The position numbers and the translations under genes were made by a program. This document shows, piece by piece, positions 32,493 to 40,525 of a stretch of DNA of 64,000 bases. The stretch comes from an uncultured Lachnospiraceae bacterium. Its GTDB lineage: Bacteria; Bacillota; Clostridia; Lachnospirales; Lachnospiraceae. Under the pieces are notes generated by a model that worked only from the letters and a program-made list of their open reading frames with translations, made no database searches and had not been told where the DNA came from. Within the stretch, counting starts at the first letter, position 1; each line of letters begins with the position of its first letter. The DNA lies in NCBI GenBank assembly GCA_910585635.1, contig CAJUFE010000001.1:1-64000 (forward strand), read 5' to 3'.

Positions 32493-32810
32493 CTTCCTCT
32501 CCTTCGGGCGTTTCTTTTATCTTACCGCGATCTGGGGCGGATGTCATCTGTTTTTTAAAGCGCGCAGATGGATCCCTTCGCTTTTTTCGTAACAGTTCAG
32601 ATACCCTGAACGGTTACCTTTTTTCTCACCTTGTCCGATACAGCAGCGTCGGGATGGGGATGGCATGTAACGGGACCCTTTGACCATCATATCATGCTAT
32701 GCCTCCAGGGCAAAGCTAGACTTTCAGTTTAAGTATTGGTTTTTTGGAAAGCTTTGTGTTAAGGTGTGCATGAGAGAGATAACAGAGCATAGAGCAGGAG
32801 GGGGATCGTC
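32493..32810. other. 318-bp divergent intergenic region
   Basis: No gene. It separates the phosphatase (minus) and MATE (plus) genes and contains the 29-bp GTAAC palindrome at 32589. No confident promoter was found for MATE. Confidence 0.4.
32589..32617. repeat. 29-bp GTAAC palindromic repeat, copy 2
   Basis: GTAACAGTTCAG-ATACC-CTGAACGGTTAC in outline: twelve-base arms with one mismatch. It shares 22 or more of 29 positions with the copy at 60655 and the arms of the element at 17962. Confidence 0.75.
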
Positions 32811-34208
32811 ATGAAGGACTTGATGGCTTCGATCATGAAAACAGCGGCGGCAGACATAGGCAGTGATGACGAACGGAGGGCATTTAACCGAAATCTGCTC
32901 TCCATGGTCATCCCGCTGGCTTTCCAAAATCTGATGACAGCTATGGTGAGCGCATCGGATGCGCTCATGCTGGGGGTCCTGGAGCAGGAAGCTTTATCAG
33001 CGGTCTCCCTGGCGGGACAGGTGACCTTTGTCCTGAACCTGTGCATCACGGTCCTGGTGCAGGGGACGACGATGCTGGCGGCCCAGTATTGGGGAAAAGG
33101 GGACCGGGATACGGTGGAAAGGATCTTGGGGCTGGCCATGGGATATGTGGCGGCCGTGACGGCCGTGTTCCTGGCGGGGACGATCATCCTCCCGGAGCGG
33201 ATCATGGGGCTGCTCACCGATGAGTCGGCCCTGATCTTGAGGGGCGCGGCCTATCTTCAGATCGCAGGCTTTTCCTATATCCCCCTGGGGATCTCCCAGA
33301 TCTATCTGTGCATCATGAAGACCAGCGGGAGGACCGCCAAGAGCACTCTCGTAGGCTCCTCCTCCATGGTGCTGAACGTGGGCTTTAACATGATCTTTAT
33401 CTTCGGCGCTTTCGGTATCCCGGCTCTCGGGATACAGGGCGCGGCGGTGGCCACGGTCCTGGCTACCTGCATCCAGCTGGTCTGGACGCTCTTCGAGGCG
33501 GGGAGACCGGGCAGCATCAGGATCCGTGCCGCCTATCTCCTCCGTGTGGACAGGAAGATCCGAAAGGATTTTAACCACTATACCCTGCCGATCGTAGGGA
33601 ACTATTTCTTCTGGGGCGGCGGCGTGACCATCTTTTCCGCGATCATCGGCCATCTGGGCAATGACGCCGTGGCGGCTAATTCTCTGGCCAATATCGTGAA
33701 GAACACCCTGGCCTGCGTATCCAAGGGTCTGGGGACGGCGGGGGCGATCCTGGTGGGCAATGAGCTGGGCAAGGACCACATCCAGCTGGCCAAGCGGTAC
33801 GCGGCCCGCTCGGTCCAGCTGGCCGGGATCATCGGAGGGGTCACCTGCGGGCTGCTCCTTATGCTGCGCCCGGCGATCCTGCGGTTTTCCAACCTGTCGG
33901 AGCAGGCCACCGGCTACCTCTCCGGCATGCTCCTGATCTGCAGCTACTATATGATCGCCGGCGCGATCAATAACATGGCGATCGGGGGGATCTTCTGCGC
34001 AGGCGGGAAGTCCAGGTTCGGCTGTATCTGCGACGGGGTGGTGCTGTGGCTGATCGTCATGCCCCTGGCCCTTCTGGCGGCATTTACCCTTAAGCTCCCA
34101 GTGCTGGTGGTCTACTTCATCCTGTGCCTGGATGAATGCATCAAGGTGCCGGTGGTGTTCTGGTATTACCGGCGATATACCTGGGCCCAGAACCTGACCA
34201 GGCTGTGA
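32811..34208 (+). CDS. MATE-family multidrug exporter
   Basis: 465 residues, 12 hydrophobic segments, MatE domain in two halves. N-terminal LLSMVIPLAFQNLMTAMVSA and LAAQYWGKGD are typical of the NorM/DinF superfamily. The family exports cationic drugs or metabolites with sodium or proton exchange. AGGAGGG precedes the ATG. The gene is convergent with a LysR regulator. The last codons and the following bases form a two-copy repeat that extends past the stop. Confidence 0.9.
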   Translation: MKDLMASIMKTAAADIGSDDERRAFNRNLLSMVIPLAFQNLMTAMVSASDALMLGVLEQEALSAVSLAGQVTFVLNLCITVLVQGTTMLAAQYWGKGDRDTVERILGLAMGYVAAVTAVFLAGTIILPERIMGLLTDESALILRGAAYLQIAGFSYIPLGISQIYLCIMKTSGRTAKSTLVGSSSMVLNVGFNMIFIFGAFGIPALGIQGAAVATVLATCIQLVWTLFEAGRPGSIRIRAAYLLRVDRKIRKDFNHYTLPIVGNYFFWGGGVTIFSAIIGHLGNDAVAANSLANIVKNTLACVSKGLGTAGAILVGNELGKDHIQLAKRYAARSVQLAGIIGGVTCGLLLMLRPAILRFSNLSEQATGYLSGMLLICSYYMIAGAINNMAIGGIFCAGGKSRFGCICDGVVLWLIVMPLALLAAFTLKLPVLVVYFILCLDECIKVPVVFWYYRRYTWAQNLTRL

Positions 34209-34265
34209 GCAGACAGGCCGGGGCGGTCTGAGGCTGTGAGCGATCAGGCCGGGGCGGTCTGGGGC
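34197..34265 (+). repeat. tandem copy of the MATE 3' end beyond the stop
   Basis: AGGCTGTGAGCAGACAGGCC with GGGGCGGTCTG is followed directly by AGGCTGTGAGCGATCAGGCC with GGGGCGGTCTG. The unit is 31 bp and includes the stop codon. Confidence 0.85.
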
Positions 34266-34320
34266 CTGAGGGACTGTGGCTGGTCGGGACAGGCCAGCTC
34301 GGGACCAGACGAGGCTGCGG

Positions 34321-35226
34321 TCAAGACAGCCCGGGGTCCTGGAAGCGCTCCCGGAGCTTTTCCAGGAACAGCTCTGCGGCGGAAGAAAAGATCTGGTATT
34401 TTTTCCAGACGATGTGCAGGCCGGCGTCCAGCCTGGGTTCCAGAGGCCGGAAGCAGAGGCTGCTGGTCTCGGAGGTGTCGGCCAGCTTATCGATCGTGAG
34501 GGCATAGCCGATCCCGGCTTCCACCAGGATCGCCGCATTATAGACCAGATTAAAGGTGGTCACCACATCAAGCCGGTCGAAGTCCTCGCCAAACCAGGCG
34601 GCATACGCATTTTTCGACCGTTCCTGCTCCATGGCCTGCCGGGAACAGATCAGGGGGACCTTTAGCAGATCCTCTTTTCGTATCCGGTCCTTTTTAGCCA
34701 GAGGGCTGTCCTTTCGCATGATAACACCCCAGGTATCCCGGGCCGGGAGGTCGATGTAGTCATAGCGTGAGAGGTCGGCCGGCTGGATCAGGATGCCAAA
34801 GTCTAAGAGCCCCTTATCCAGGCGTTCGGTCACATCGGCCGCATTGCCGCTGTACAGATGGTAATGGATGCCCGGATAGTCCTCATTGAGCTCCCGGATC
34901 AGCTGAGCCACCAGGCGGAGCGCCTTGGTCTCGCCGCCGCCGATATAGATATCCCCACTGACAGAGCCTTCCATGGAGCGGAACTCGGCCTCGGTCTTAT
35001 CCACCAGGGAGACGATCTCCTCTGCCCGCTTCTGCAGGATCATCCCTTCTGTGGTCAAGGTCATGCTGTGGCTGCCCCGGGTAAAGAGCTTTTGGCCTAA
35101 GTATCCCTCCAGCTCCCGGATCTGCCGGGAGAGGGTGGGCTGTGTCACGTGCAGATGTTGGGCGGCATTGGTGATACTGCCCTCCCTGGCGATCGCCAGA
35201 AAATAGCGGAGTACGCGGATCTCCAT
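34321..35226 (-). CDS. LysR-family transcriptional regulator
   Basis: 301 residues. N-terminal MEIRVLRYFLAIAREGSITN and VTQPTLSRQIRELEGYLGQ are the LysR helix-turn-helix. The substrate-binding domain begins near residue 92 (GDIYIGGGETKALRLVAQL). It is divergent from a DUF362 lipoprotein gene, the usual LysR-target layout, with a pair of 21-bp direct repeats in the shared spacer as candidate sites. It is convergent with MATE, so MATE is a less likely target. The inducer is unknown. Confidence 0.9.
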   Translation of the reverse strand: MEIRVLRYFLAIAREGSITNAAQHLHVTQPTLSRQIRELEGYLGQKLFTRGSHSMTLTTEGMILQKRAEEIVSLVDKTEAEFRSMEGSVSGDIYIGGGETKALRLVAQLIRELNEDYPGIHYHLYSGNAADVTERLDKGLLDFGILIQPADLSRYDYIDLPARDTWGVIMRKDSPLAKKDRIRKEDLLKVPLICSRQAMEQERSKNAYAAWFGEDFDRLDVVTTFNLVYNAAILVEAGIGYALTIDKLADTSETSSLCFRPLEPRLDAGLHIVWKKYQIFSSAAELFLEKLRERFQDPGLS

Positions 35227-35258
35227 AAAAAGCCTTCCTTTCTCCTGTGGGGTACTCT

Positions 35259-35300
35259 CAAGTAACTTTTATGACCATGCAAGTAGCTTTTATGATCATA
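35259..35300. promoter_or_regulatory. 21-bp direct repeats, putative LysR sites
   Basis: CAAGTAACTTTTATGACCATG is immediately followed by CAAGTAGCTTTTATGATCATA. The 21-bp phasing equals two helical turns. It lies between lysR and the DUF362 gene. Confidence 0.6.
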
Positions 35301-35360
35301 GGTTGATTATATAGAAGAAGGGGATACCTGTAAAGTATAACAGGATCTCGATCTGGGTAT

Positions 35361-35389
35361 TTGCTTTTTTCTGTCGGGCTGTACATAAT
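35361..35389 (+). promoter_or_regulatory. DUF362 gene promoter
   Basis: TTGCTT and CATAAT are separated by 17 bp, 26 bp before the start and downstream of the direct repeats. Confidence 0.55.
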
Positions 35390-35414
35390 AGGACTTAGAT
35401 GAGGAGGTGGGAGG

Positions 35415-37004
35415 ATGGATGTGAGATCAAAAAGAGAAGGGCGGTCCTCTGGTGGGGGAAGAGTGCGGCTGGGACGGTTGACGGTAGCGCTCCTAAGTCT
35501 CTTCCTGGCCTTGTGGCTGACCGCTTGCGGGGCTGGTATGGCAGAGGGTTGGACAGGAGCGGCAGTGGGTAAGACCGGAGTATCAGAGGGGCGGACAAGA
35601 GCAAAAGGAGATGAAGGAGGCAGTGTGATAGACAGAGAGAGCGGGATAAAGGCCGGGCCAGGAAATGAGACCGGTGGCGCAGGCGATGACAGAGCGGAGG
35701 TGTCCGCCACCGAGACCCATGAGGTCCGGGCTGGACATGGCGGGGCAGAGGTGCCCTTAAAGCCGGACGGCAGGCCATATGACGGTCTCTACCCGCAGCA
35801 TGAGCCCTATGGTACCGGCGTAGGCGTGATGCCGGGGCGGGTGGTCTGGGCCTACGATCCGGGTTCGGTGGATTGGGATGGCAGCGGCTACTGGTGGGAG
35901 CCGGGCCATTTTGATGAGACCGCGATCCGGCGCATGGTGGACGGGGCGATCGCCTCCCTGGGAGGCAAGGAGGACGCCCAGGAAGGGTGGGCGGCGCTCT
36001 TTGCCTACAGCCGCACGGGGCAGGGCGGCTCTGGCGGCTATGTCCATGGACAGAAGATCGTCATCAAGACCAATATCAATGGCTCCGGGGTCATGGATGA
36101 CGATACCTCCGGGGAGACTAAGATGAGCTATACCAACCCGGTCTTATTGCGGGCGCTCCTCTTGTCCCTGGTGGAGGAGGCCGGTGTGTCCCCGTCGGAT
36201 ATCACGGTATATGATGTATCCAGACTGTTCCCGGACTACATGGTGGAGCTGTGTACAGAGGGCAACCTGGAGGGCGTGGCCTTCGTGGGTCGGGATAAGG
36301 GGGTGGCGGATGAGGCGGTCCCGGTGGTATGGTCCCATTCCTTTAAAGGCCGGACCTGCTATCTGCCCACCTGTGTGACCGAGGCAGACTATCTGATCAA
36401 CCTGGCGAACTTAAAGGGCCACAGCTACGGCATCACCCTTTGCGGGAAGAACCACTTCGGCTCATTTCTAAACGGCAACGCCATGCGCCCGCCGGAGGGG
36501 GCGAACATGCACCAGTGGCTGACCAAAGGGGAGATGGGGATCTACAGCCCATTGGTGGATCTGATGGCCAACAGGGACCTTGGCGGCAAGACCGTCCTCT
36601 ATATGTTGGACGCTATCCTCTGCGCCACCAGCGAGGGCGCGGCTGTCACCGCGGACAGGGCCAGGTGGGAGCAGGAGCCATTTAACGGCGGCTATACGGC
36701 CAGCCTCTTTGTCTCCCAGGACCCGGTGGCGATCGATTCCGTGGGCGCGGACTTTTTGACCAATGAGCCGGCGGTGACGGAAAATAACAGTGCTGTGCGG
36801 GCGGCCGGCAATGAGAACTATCTCCACGAGGCCGGGCTGGTGGCAGCGCCGCCTTCCGGTACGGTCTATACGGACGGGAAGGGGACGGCTGTGGCTAACC
36901 TGGGCGTCCATGAACATTGGGATAATGCCGTGGACAAACGGTACAGTCGGGACCGGGGGGAGTCTGAGGGGATCCAGCTGATCAGGCTGCGGACTGGGGA
37001 GTAG
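35415..37004 (+). CDS. DUF362 domain lipoprotein
   Basis: 529 residues. A signal sequence with lipobox (LWLTACGAG) is followed by a ~80-residue low-complexity linker and a DUF362-type domain (residues about 120-520): VIKTNINGSG, ADYLINLANLKGHSYGITLCGKNHFG, and VSQDPVAIDSVGADF. DUF362 proteins are often secreted or iron-sulfur associated, but no Fe-S motif is present here and the activity is unknown. AGGAGG precedes the ATG. It is divergent from the LysR gene, which probably controls it. Confidence 0.8.
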   Translation: MDVRSKREGRSSGGGRVRLGRLTVALLSLFLALWLTACGAGMAEGWTGAAVGKTGVSEGRTRAKGDEGGSVIDRESGIKAGPGNETGGAGDDRAEVSATETHEVRAGHGGAEVPLKPDGRPYDGLYPQHEPYGTGVGVMPGRVVWAYDPGSVDWDGSGYWWEPGHFDETAIRRMVDGAIASLGGKEDAQEGWAALFAYSRTGQGGSGGYVHGQKIVIKTNINGSGVMDDDTSGETKMSYTNPVLLRALLLSLVEEAGVSPSDITVYDVSRLFPDYMVELCTEGNLEGVAFVGRDKGVADEAVPVVWSHSFKGRTCYLPTCVTEADYLINLANLKGHSYGITLCGKNHFGSFLNGNAMRPPEGANMHQWLTKGEMGIYSPLVDLMANRDLGGKTVLYMLDAILCATSEGAAVTADRARWEQEPFNGGYTASLFVSQDPVAIDSVGADFLTNEPAVTENNSAVRAAGNENYLHEAGLVAAPPSGTVYTDGKGTAVANLGVHEHWDNAVDKRYSRDRGESEGIQLIRLRTGE

Positions 37005-37332
37005 GGCTTATTGTATAGATATGCCGCAAAGAGGTCCGTTCTGGGAGGGACCGGTCTTAACGTCGCCGAGCAGGCTGAGTTTGATGTGGTTCTTTCAAAA
37101 CGTGGTCACCTCTGCAGCGCTTGTAAAAAAATGGAGGGGAACTTCCCCGCCCGTGATGGACCTGGGTCTTACGACCAGCCCACATGAGATCATTGATCAC
37201 GTTACCATTAGTGTATGACAAAATGAGAGAAAGATCGATCGGTTTTTTAAAAATTTTACGGAAGATCTAAGGATGTTGGGTGCGAAAAGTAACGGCAGCG
37301 GGAGAAGGATAGAAATATCTGTAAAGATCCTG
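37005..37332. other. intergenic region before the GNAT module
   Basis: No gene is supported. It holds a TGCGAAAAGTAAC motif (37281) like those at 168 and 2947. The toxin-antitoxin promoter follows. Confidence 0.35.
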
Positions 37333-37361
37333 TTGCAAAAGCGATGATAAGGTCGTACAAT
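37333..37361 (+). promoter_or_regulatory. GNAT toxin-antitoxin promoter
   Basis: TTGCAA and TACAAT with a 17-bp spacer, 60 bp before the antitoxin start. Confidence 0.65.
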
Positions 37362-37420
37362 ATAGGCAGGGAAGTATGTATGCTGTTAAATGAGCCATAA
37401 TAGCAAAGGAGGTGTTCCTT

Positions 37421-37627
37421 ATGGCAACTTCAAGCATCACGAAAAATTTTATCATTTCAGGCAAGGAACAGGTGGAGATGTTTGTCAATGCGATCGAAGA
37501 ATCTGCCAAAAACCGTCCTGTGCGTACTCCGGTAGCTGTAAAATTCATAAAAGGCGAAAAAGAATTGCGGGAATTGATGCGATTTAGAGAAATGAAAGAA
37601 AAGGAGAAAATGAGTGCTGATAAGTGA
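37421..37627 (+). CDS. probable antitoxin of a GNAT toxin pair
   Basis: 68 residues, starting ATG GCA ACT after AAGGAGG (the longer frame from 37412 begins before the site). Sequence MATSSITKNFIISGKEQVEM is a short strand-helix protein with a charged, lysine/glutamate-rich C-terminus, fitting a small DNA-binding antitoxin, although no standard ribbon-helix-helix motif is certain. It overlaps the downstream GNAT gene by 14 bases, as expected of a toxin-antitoxin pair. Base composition is more AT-rich than neighbouring genes, suggesting transfer. Confidence 0.6.
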   Translation: MATSSITKNFIISGKEQVEMFVNAIEESAKNRPVRTPVAVKFIKGEKELRELMRFREMKEKEKMSADK

Positions 37628-38228
37628 TAAATTTTACGCGGTCAACATTCGTGAGTATCTCGCATTAGGAGAGGATCCTGAAGCCGGAGAGCCGGCTCTC
37701 GCTAAACTGCTCTCCGGATTTTCATGTCCGAAAAATCCAGATGTTGAACGATTTTTGAAAAAAAGTGCCATAGAATTTACAAAAAAGAACCAGTCTGTTA
37801 CATATGTCGTGATCTCGGTAAAGGATGGTGGCTTGCTGGGATATTTTACTCTTGCTTTGAAGCCTTTGACGGTCAGGGGCGGAACAGTGAGCAATACTAC
37901 GAAAAAGAAGCTACTGCGTGTCAGTGAGTTGGACATAAAGTCGGATACCTATACAATGGCTGCTTACCTGATCGCACAGCTTGGAAAAAATCATACAGGC
38001 GGCAGAGATAAGGAGATCACAGGCGAAGAACTGATAGAACTGGCTTGGATGGTGATCGAGGAAGCGCAGTATATGTTCGGCGGCATGGTAACTTTTTTAG
38101 AGACAGAAAATGAGGAAAAGCTGTTATCCTTCTATCGGGATAACCGTTTTTCACAGTTTGACACCAGACAGACCACATCGAGTACGGATACGTCGCATGA
38201 GCTTGTGCAGTTGTTACGTTTGCTCTAG
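37614..38228 (+). CDS. GNAT-family acetyltransferase, probable toxin
   Basis: 204 residues from GTG 37614. The GNAT fold is suggested by TYVVISVKDGGLLGYFTLALK, YLIAQLGKN and FLETENEEKLLSFYRDNRF. The last segment is the typical acetyl-CoA-fold helix and beta-bulge. Larger than TacT-type toxins (~160-180 residues), which acetylate aminoacyl-tRNA. The overlap with a small upstream gene and the AT-rich composition support a toxin-antitoxin module. An ordinary acetyltransferase is the alternative. Confidence 0.65.
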   Translation: MLISDKFYAVNIREYLALGEDPEAGEPALAKLLSGFSCPKNPDVERFLKKSAIEFTKKNQSVTYVVISVKDGGLLGYFTLALKPLTVRGGTVSNTTKKKLLRVSELDIKSDTYTMAAYLIAQLGKNHTGGRDKEITGEELIELAWMVIEEAQYMFGGMVTFLETENEEKLLSFYRDNRFSQFDTRQTTSSTDTSHELVQLLRLL

Positions 38229-38295
38229 GAAAACCAGATCGAGATCAAGACAAACCCGTCTCCGCTTTTCATACAGTATCTTTTTTCTATCCAGG

Positions 38296-38330
38296 AAAAA
38301 CAGGCAGATCGATCGGATCTGCCTGTTTTT
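38296..38330 (+). terminator. Rho-independent terminator of the GNAT module
   Basis: AAAAACAGGCAGATC and GATCTGCCTGTTTTT are perfect 15-base arms with a GATCG loop and a T-run. Confidence 0.95.
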
Positions 38331-38460
38331 AAATGGAATTTAGGCGCAGATCCGCCCAAAAGTCCGCTATGATCGATAAAAAGGTCGATAATGGGGGAAG
38401 TATCACCTGGAAACCGAGAGGCTTTTCCGGGTATGCTATCTCTAAAAGGAGGAGCGGGCG

Positions 38461-39720
38461 ATGGAGCAGAAGATCAAGATCGAGTATCGATATTATGAGA
38501 TCCCCGAAAAAGAGCTGGTGCTGGCGCTTTTAGGGGAGGAGTGGGTCCGCAGCTATGGGCTGGACTATCTTCATTTCCACAACTATATGGAGGTGGGGAT
38601 CTGCCGCCATGGGAAGGGGGAGGTGCTGATCGAGGAGCAGCGCTACCCCTTCCAGGATACCCAGCTGGCAACCATCTTCTCCTCCGGGAACATGGAGCAG
38701 CTGCCGGATATCACCCTGGCCCAGGATTATAATTATCAGAAATACCTAAGGACCTATGATGGCCTGTTTGAGGATCTGACAGACTCCGGCATCGACTTTT
38801 CCCAGTTCTCGGAGGGCAAGCTTGGCGTCTCCATGCTGGACGGGAAGTACTATGGGGTCCCCTTTGACAACGGGGCCGAGATCGCGGCCTATCGGGTGGA
38901 CCTGTTAGAGGAGGCGGGCTACACCGTGGAGGATCTGACCGATATCGACTGGGACCGGTTCATCGAGATCGGCAAGGATGTGCTGGATAAGACTGGGTAC
39001 ACCATGTTCTCCTCCCAGGCCGGTTCCGTGGACCTGATCGTGCAGATCCTCCGCTCCGCGGGCGGCTCGATCTGGAAGGAGGATGGATCCCCCTACTATG
39101 TGGGGGATGAGAAGCTGGAGGCCACCATCCAGGTCTATAAAAAGCTGTATGACTCCGGGGTCATGGCCATGGGGAACAGCTGGGACGAGTACATAGGGAC
39201 CTTTACCAGCGGAAAGACCTTAGGGGTGATCAACGGCTGCTGGATCATGGCCCCCATCGAGACCATGGAGGATACCGCCGGGAAGTGGGCCATCACCAAC
39301 ATGCCTTCCCTGCCCGGAACGGAGGGCGCCACCAACTATTCCAACCAGGGCGGCTCCACCTGGGGCATCACCAGCACCTGTAGAAATAAGGACCTGGCCA
39401 AGGATTTTATGAAGGCCACCTTTGCTGGCAGCAAGGAGCTCTATGATACGATCCTCCCCGGCGCGGGAGCCCTCTCCACCTGGCTTCCGGCCGCGGACAG
39501 CGATGTTTACGCCCAGCCTAACGATTTTTACGGCGGAGAGCCGGTATTTGCCAAGATCATGGACTTTGCCGCCCAGGTGCCGGCCTTTGATACGGGGATC
39601 TACTTCTCGGAGGCAGGGAACGCCCTGAGCACGGCGGCCACCAACTACTGCACAGGGGCCGATCTGCAGACAGAGCTGGCCACGGCGGAAGAAACGGTGA
39701 TGTTCAGTATGGGACAGTAA
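38461..39720 (+). pseudogene. AraC N-terminus fused to a truncated sugar-binding protein
   Basis: The 419-residue open frame joins parts of two genes. Residues 1 to about 65 are the cupin-like sensor domain of an AraC regulator (LHFHNYMEVGICRHGKGEVL). From about residue 66 the sequence is an extracellular sugar-binding protein (TIFSSGNMEQLPDI, YGVPFDNGAEIAAYRVDLLE, INGCWIMAPIETME) that lacks its signal peptide and first ~100 residues. The AraC DNA-binding domain, the intergenic region and the export signal are gone, so neither activity should survive. The frame stays open across the joint near 38653-38664. An assembly error is possible. It belongs to the decayed sugar locus that also has a damaged permease and an intact GH42 gene. 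Confidence 0.8.
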
Positions 39721-39726
39721 ACCTTC

Positions 39727-39777
39727 GTGCGCCCGGCAGCAGACGTTCCACCACACAGAAAGGTCTGGCGGGCGCAC
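39727..39777 (-). repeat. ~50-bp hairpin dispersed repeat, copy 3
   Basis: GTGCGCCCG and CGGGCGCAC form 9-bp ends. The interior matches copies at 1175 and 28142 in reverse orientation. It separates the binding-protein remnant from the permease remnant inside what was probably one operon. Confidence 0.85.
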
Positions 39778-39841
39778 TGGGCATCCCTGAACATAGGCCG
39801 CCTATCCGGCGGCAGGACTTTCATAGTAAGGAGAGATTCCT

Positions 39842-40525
39842 ATGGAAAATACAAAGAAAAAGATGACCCTCCAAAAGAAACAGGCGCTGGTGGGCTGGGC
39901 ATTTCTGCTGCCTGGTGTGATCCTGATCGTAGCCTTAAGTTTTTATCCAGCCCTGCGGGCCCTCCTGACCTCCTTTAAGACCGGTGTAGGGGCGAACATG
40001 AAATGGTGCGGGATCACCAATTATGCCCGGGTGTTCCAGGATAAGATCTTCCGGCAGTCCATCAAGAACTGCTTCTTCTACCTGATCATCCAGGTCCCGA
40101 TCATGCTGGTCTTAGGGATGATCCTGGCCAGCCTCTTAAATAACCCGAAGCTGCGCTTCAAGGGCCTGTTCAGGACCGCGATCTTCCTGCCCTGCGCCAC
40201 CTCCCTGGTGGCCTACGCGATCATCTTCCGCTCCCTGTTTGCCGCGGACGGCTTTGTGAACGCGGTGCTGATCAAGCTGGGCATCCTGGAGCACGGCTAC
40301 AGCTTCCTGACCCACGCTACCAGCGCCAAGATCGACGGGGCCAACATGTTCCAGACCTTTTTCAAGATCACCATGCCCCTCTTAAAGCCCACGATCCTGA
40401 TGACCCTGATCACATCCACTAACGGTACCCTGCAGCTTTTTGACGAGTCCATGAACCTGACCAAGGGCGGTCCGGCCAATGCCAGCATCACCATGTCCCA
40501 CTATATCTACACGAGGAGGTCTGTA
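39842..40525 (+). pseudogene. ABC sugar permease remnant (MalF-type), internally deleted and fused to GH42
   Basis: The first ~160 residues are a normal MalF-type permease N-terminus (LVGWAFLLPGVILIVALSFY, TAIFLPCATSLVAYAIIFR). Near residue 161 (about 40322-40330) the sequence jumps from FLTHATS to AKIDGANMFQTFFKI, skipping some 60 residues of membrane segments that should precede the cytoplasmic EAA loop. The frame continues to ITMSHYIY and then runs straight into the beta-galactosidase at residue 229. The permease C-terminus and any second permease gene are missing. Both joints are in frame. Non-functional as a transporter, unless this is an assembly artefact. Confidence 0.8.

Noticed and set aside
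32997..34538. 513-codon minus-strand frame opposite MATE
   Set aside because: It runs across the MATE gene and into lysR, and the translation is low-complexity His/Pro/Asp-rich as expected of an antisense shadow.
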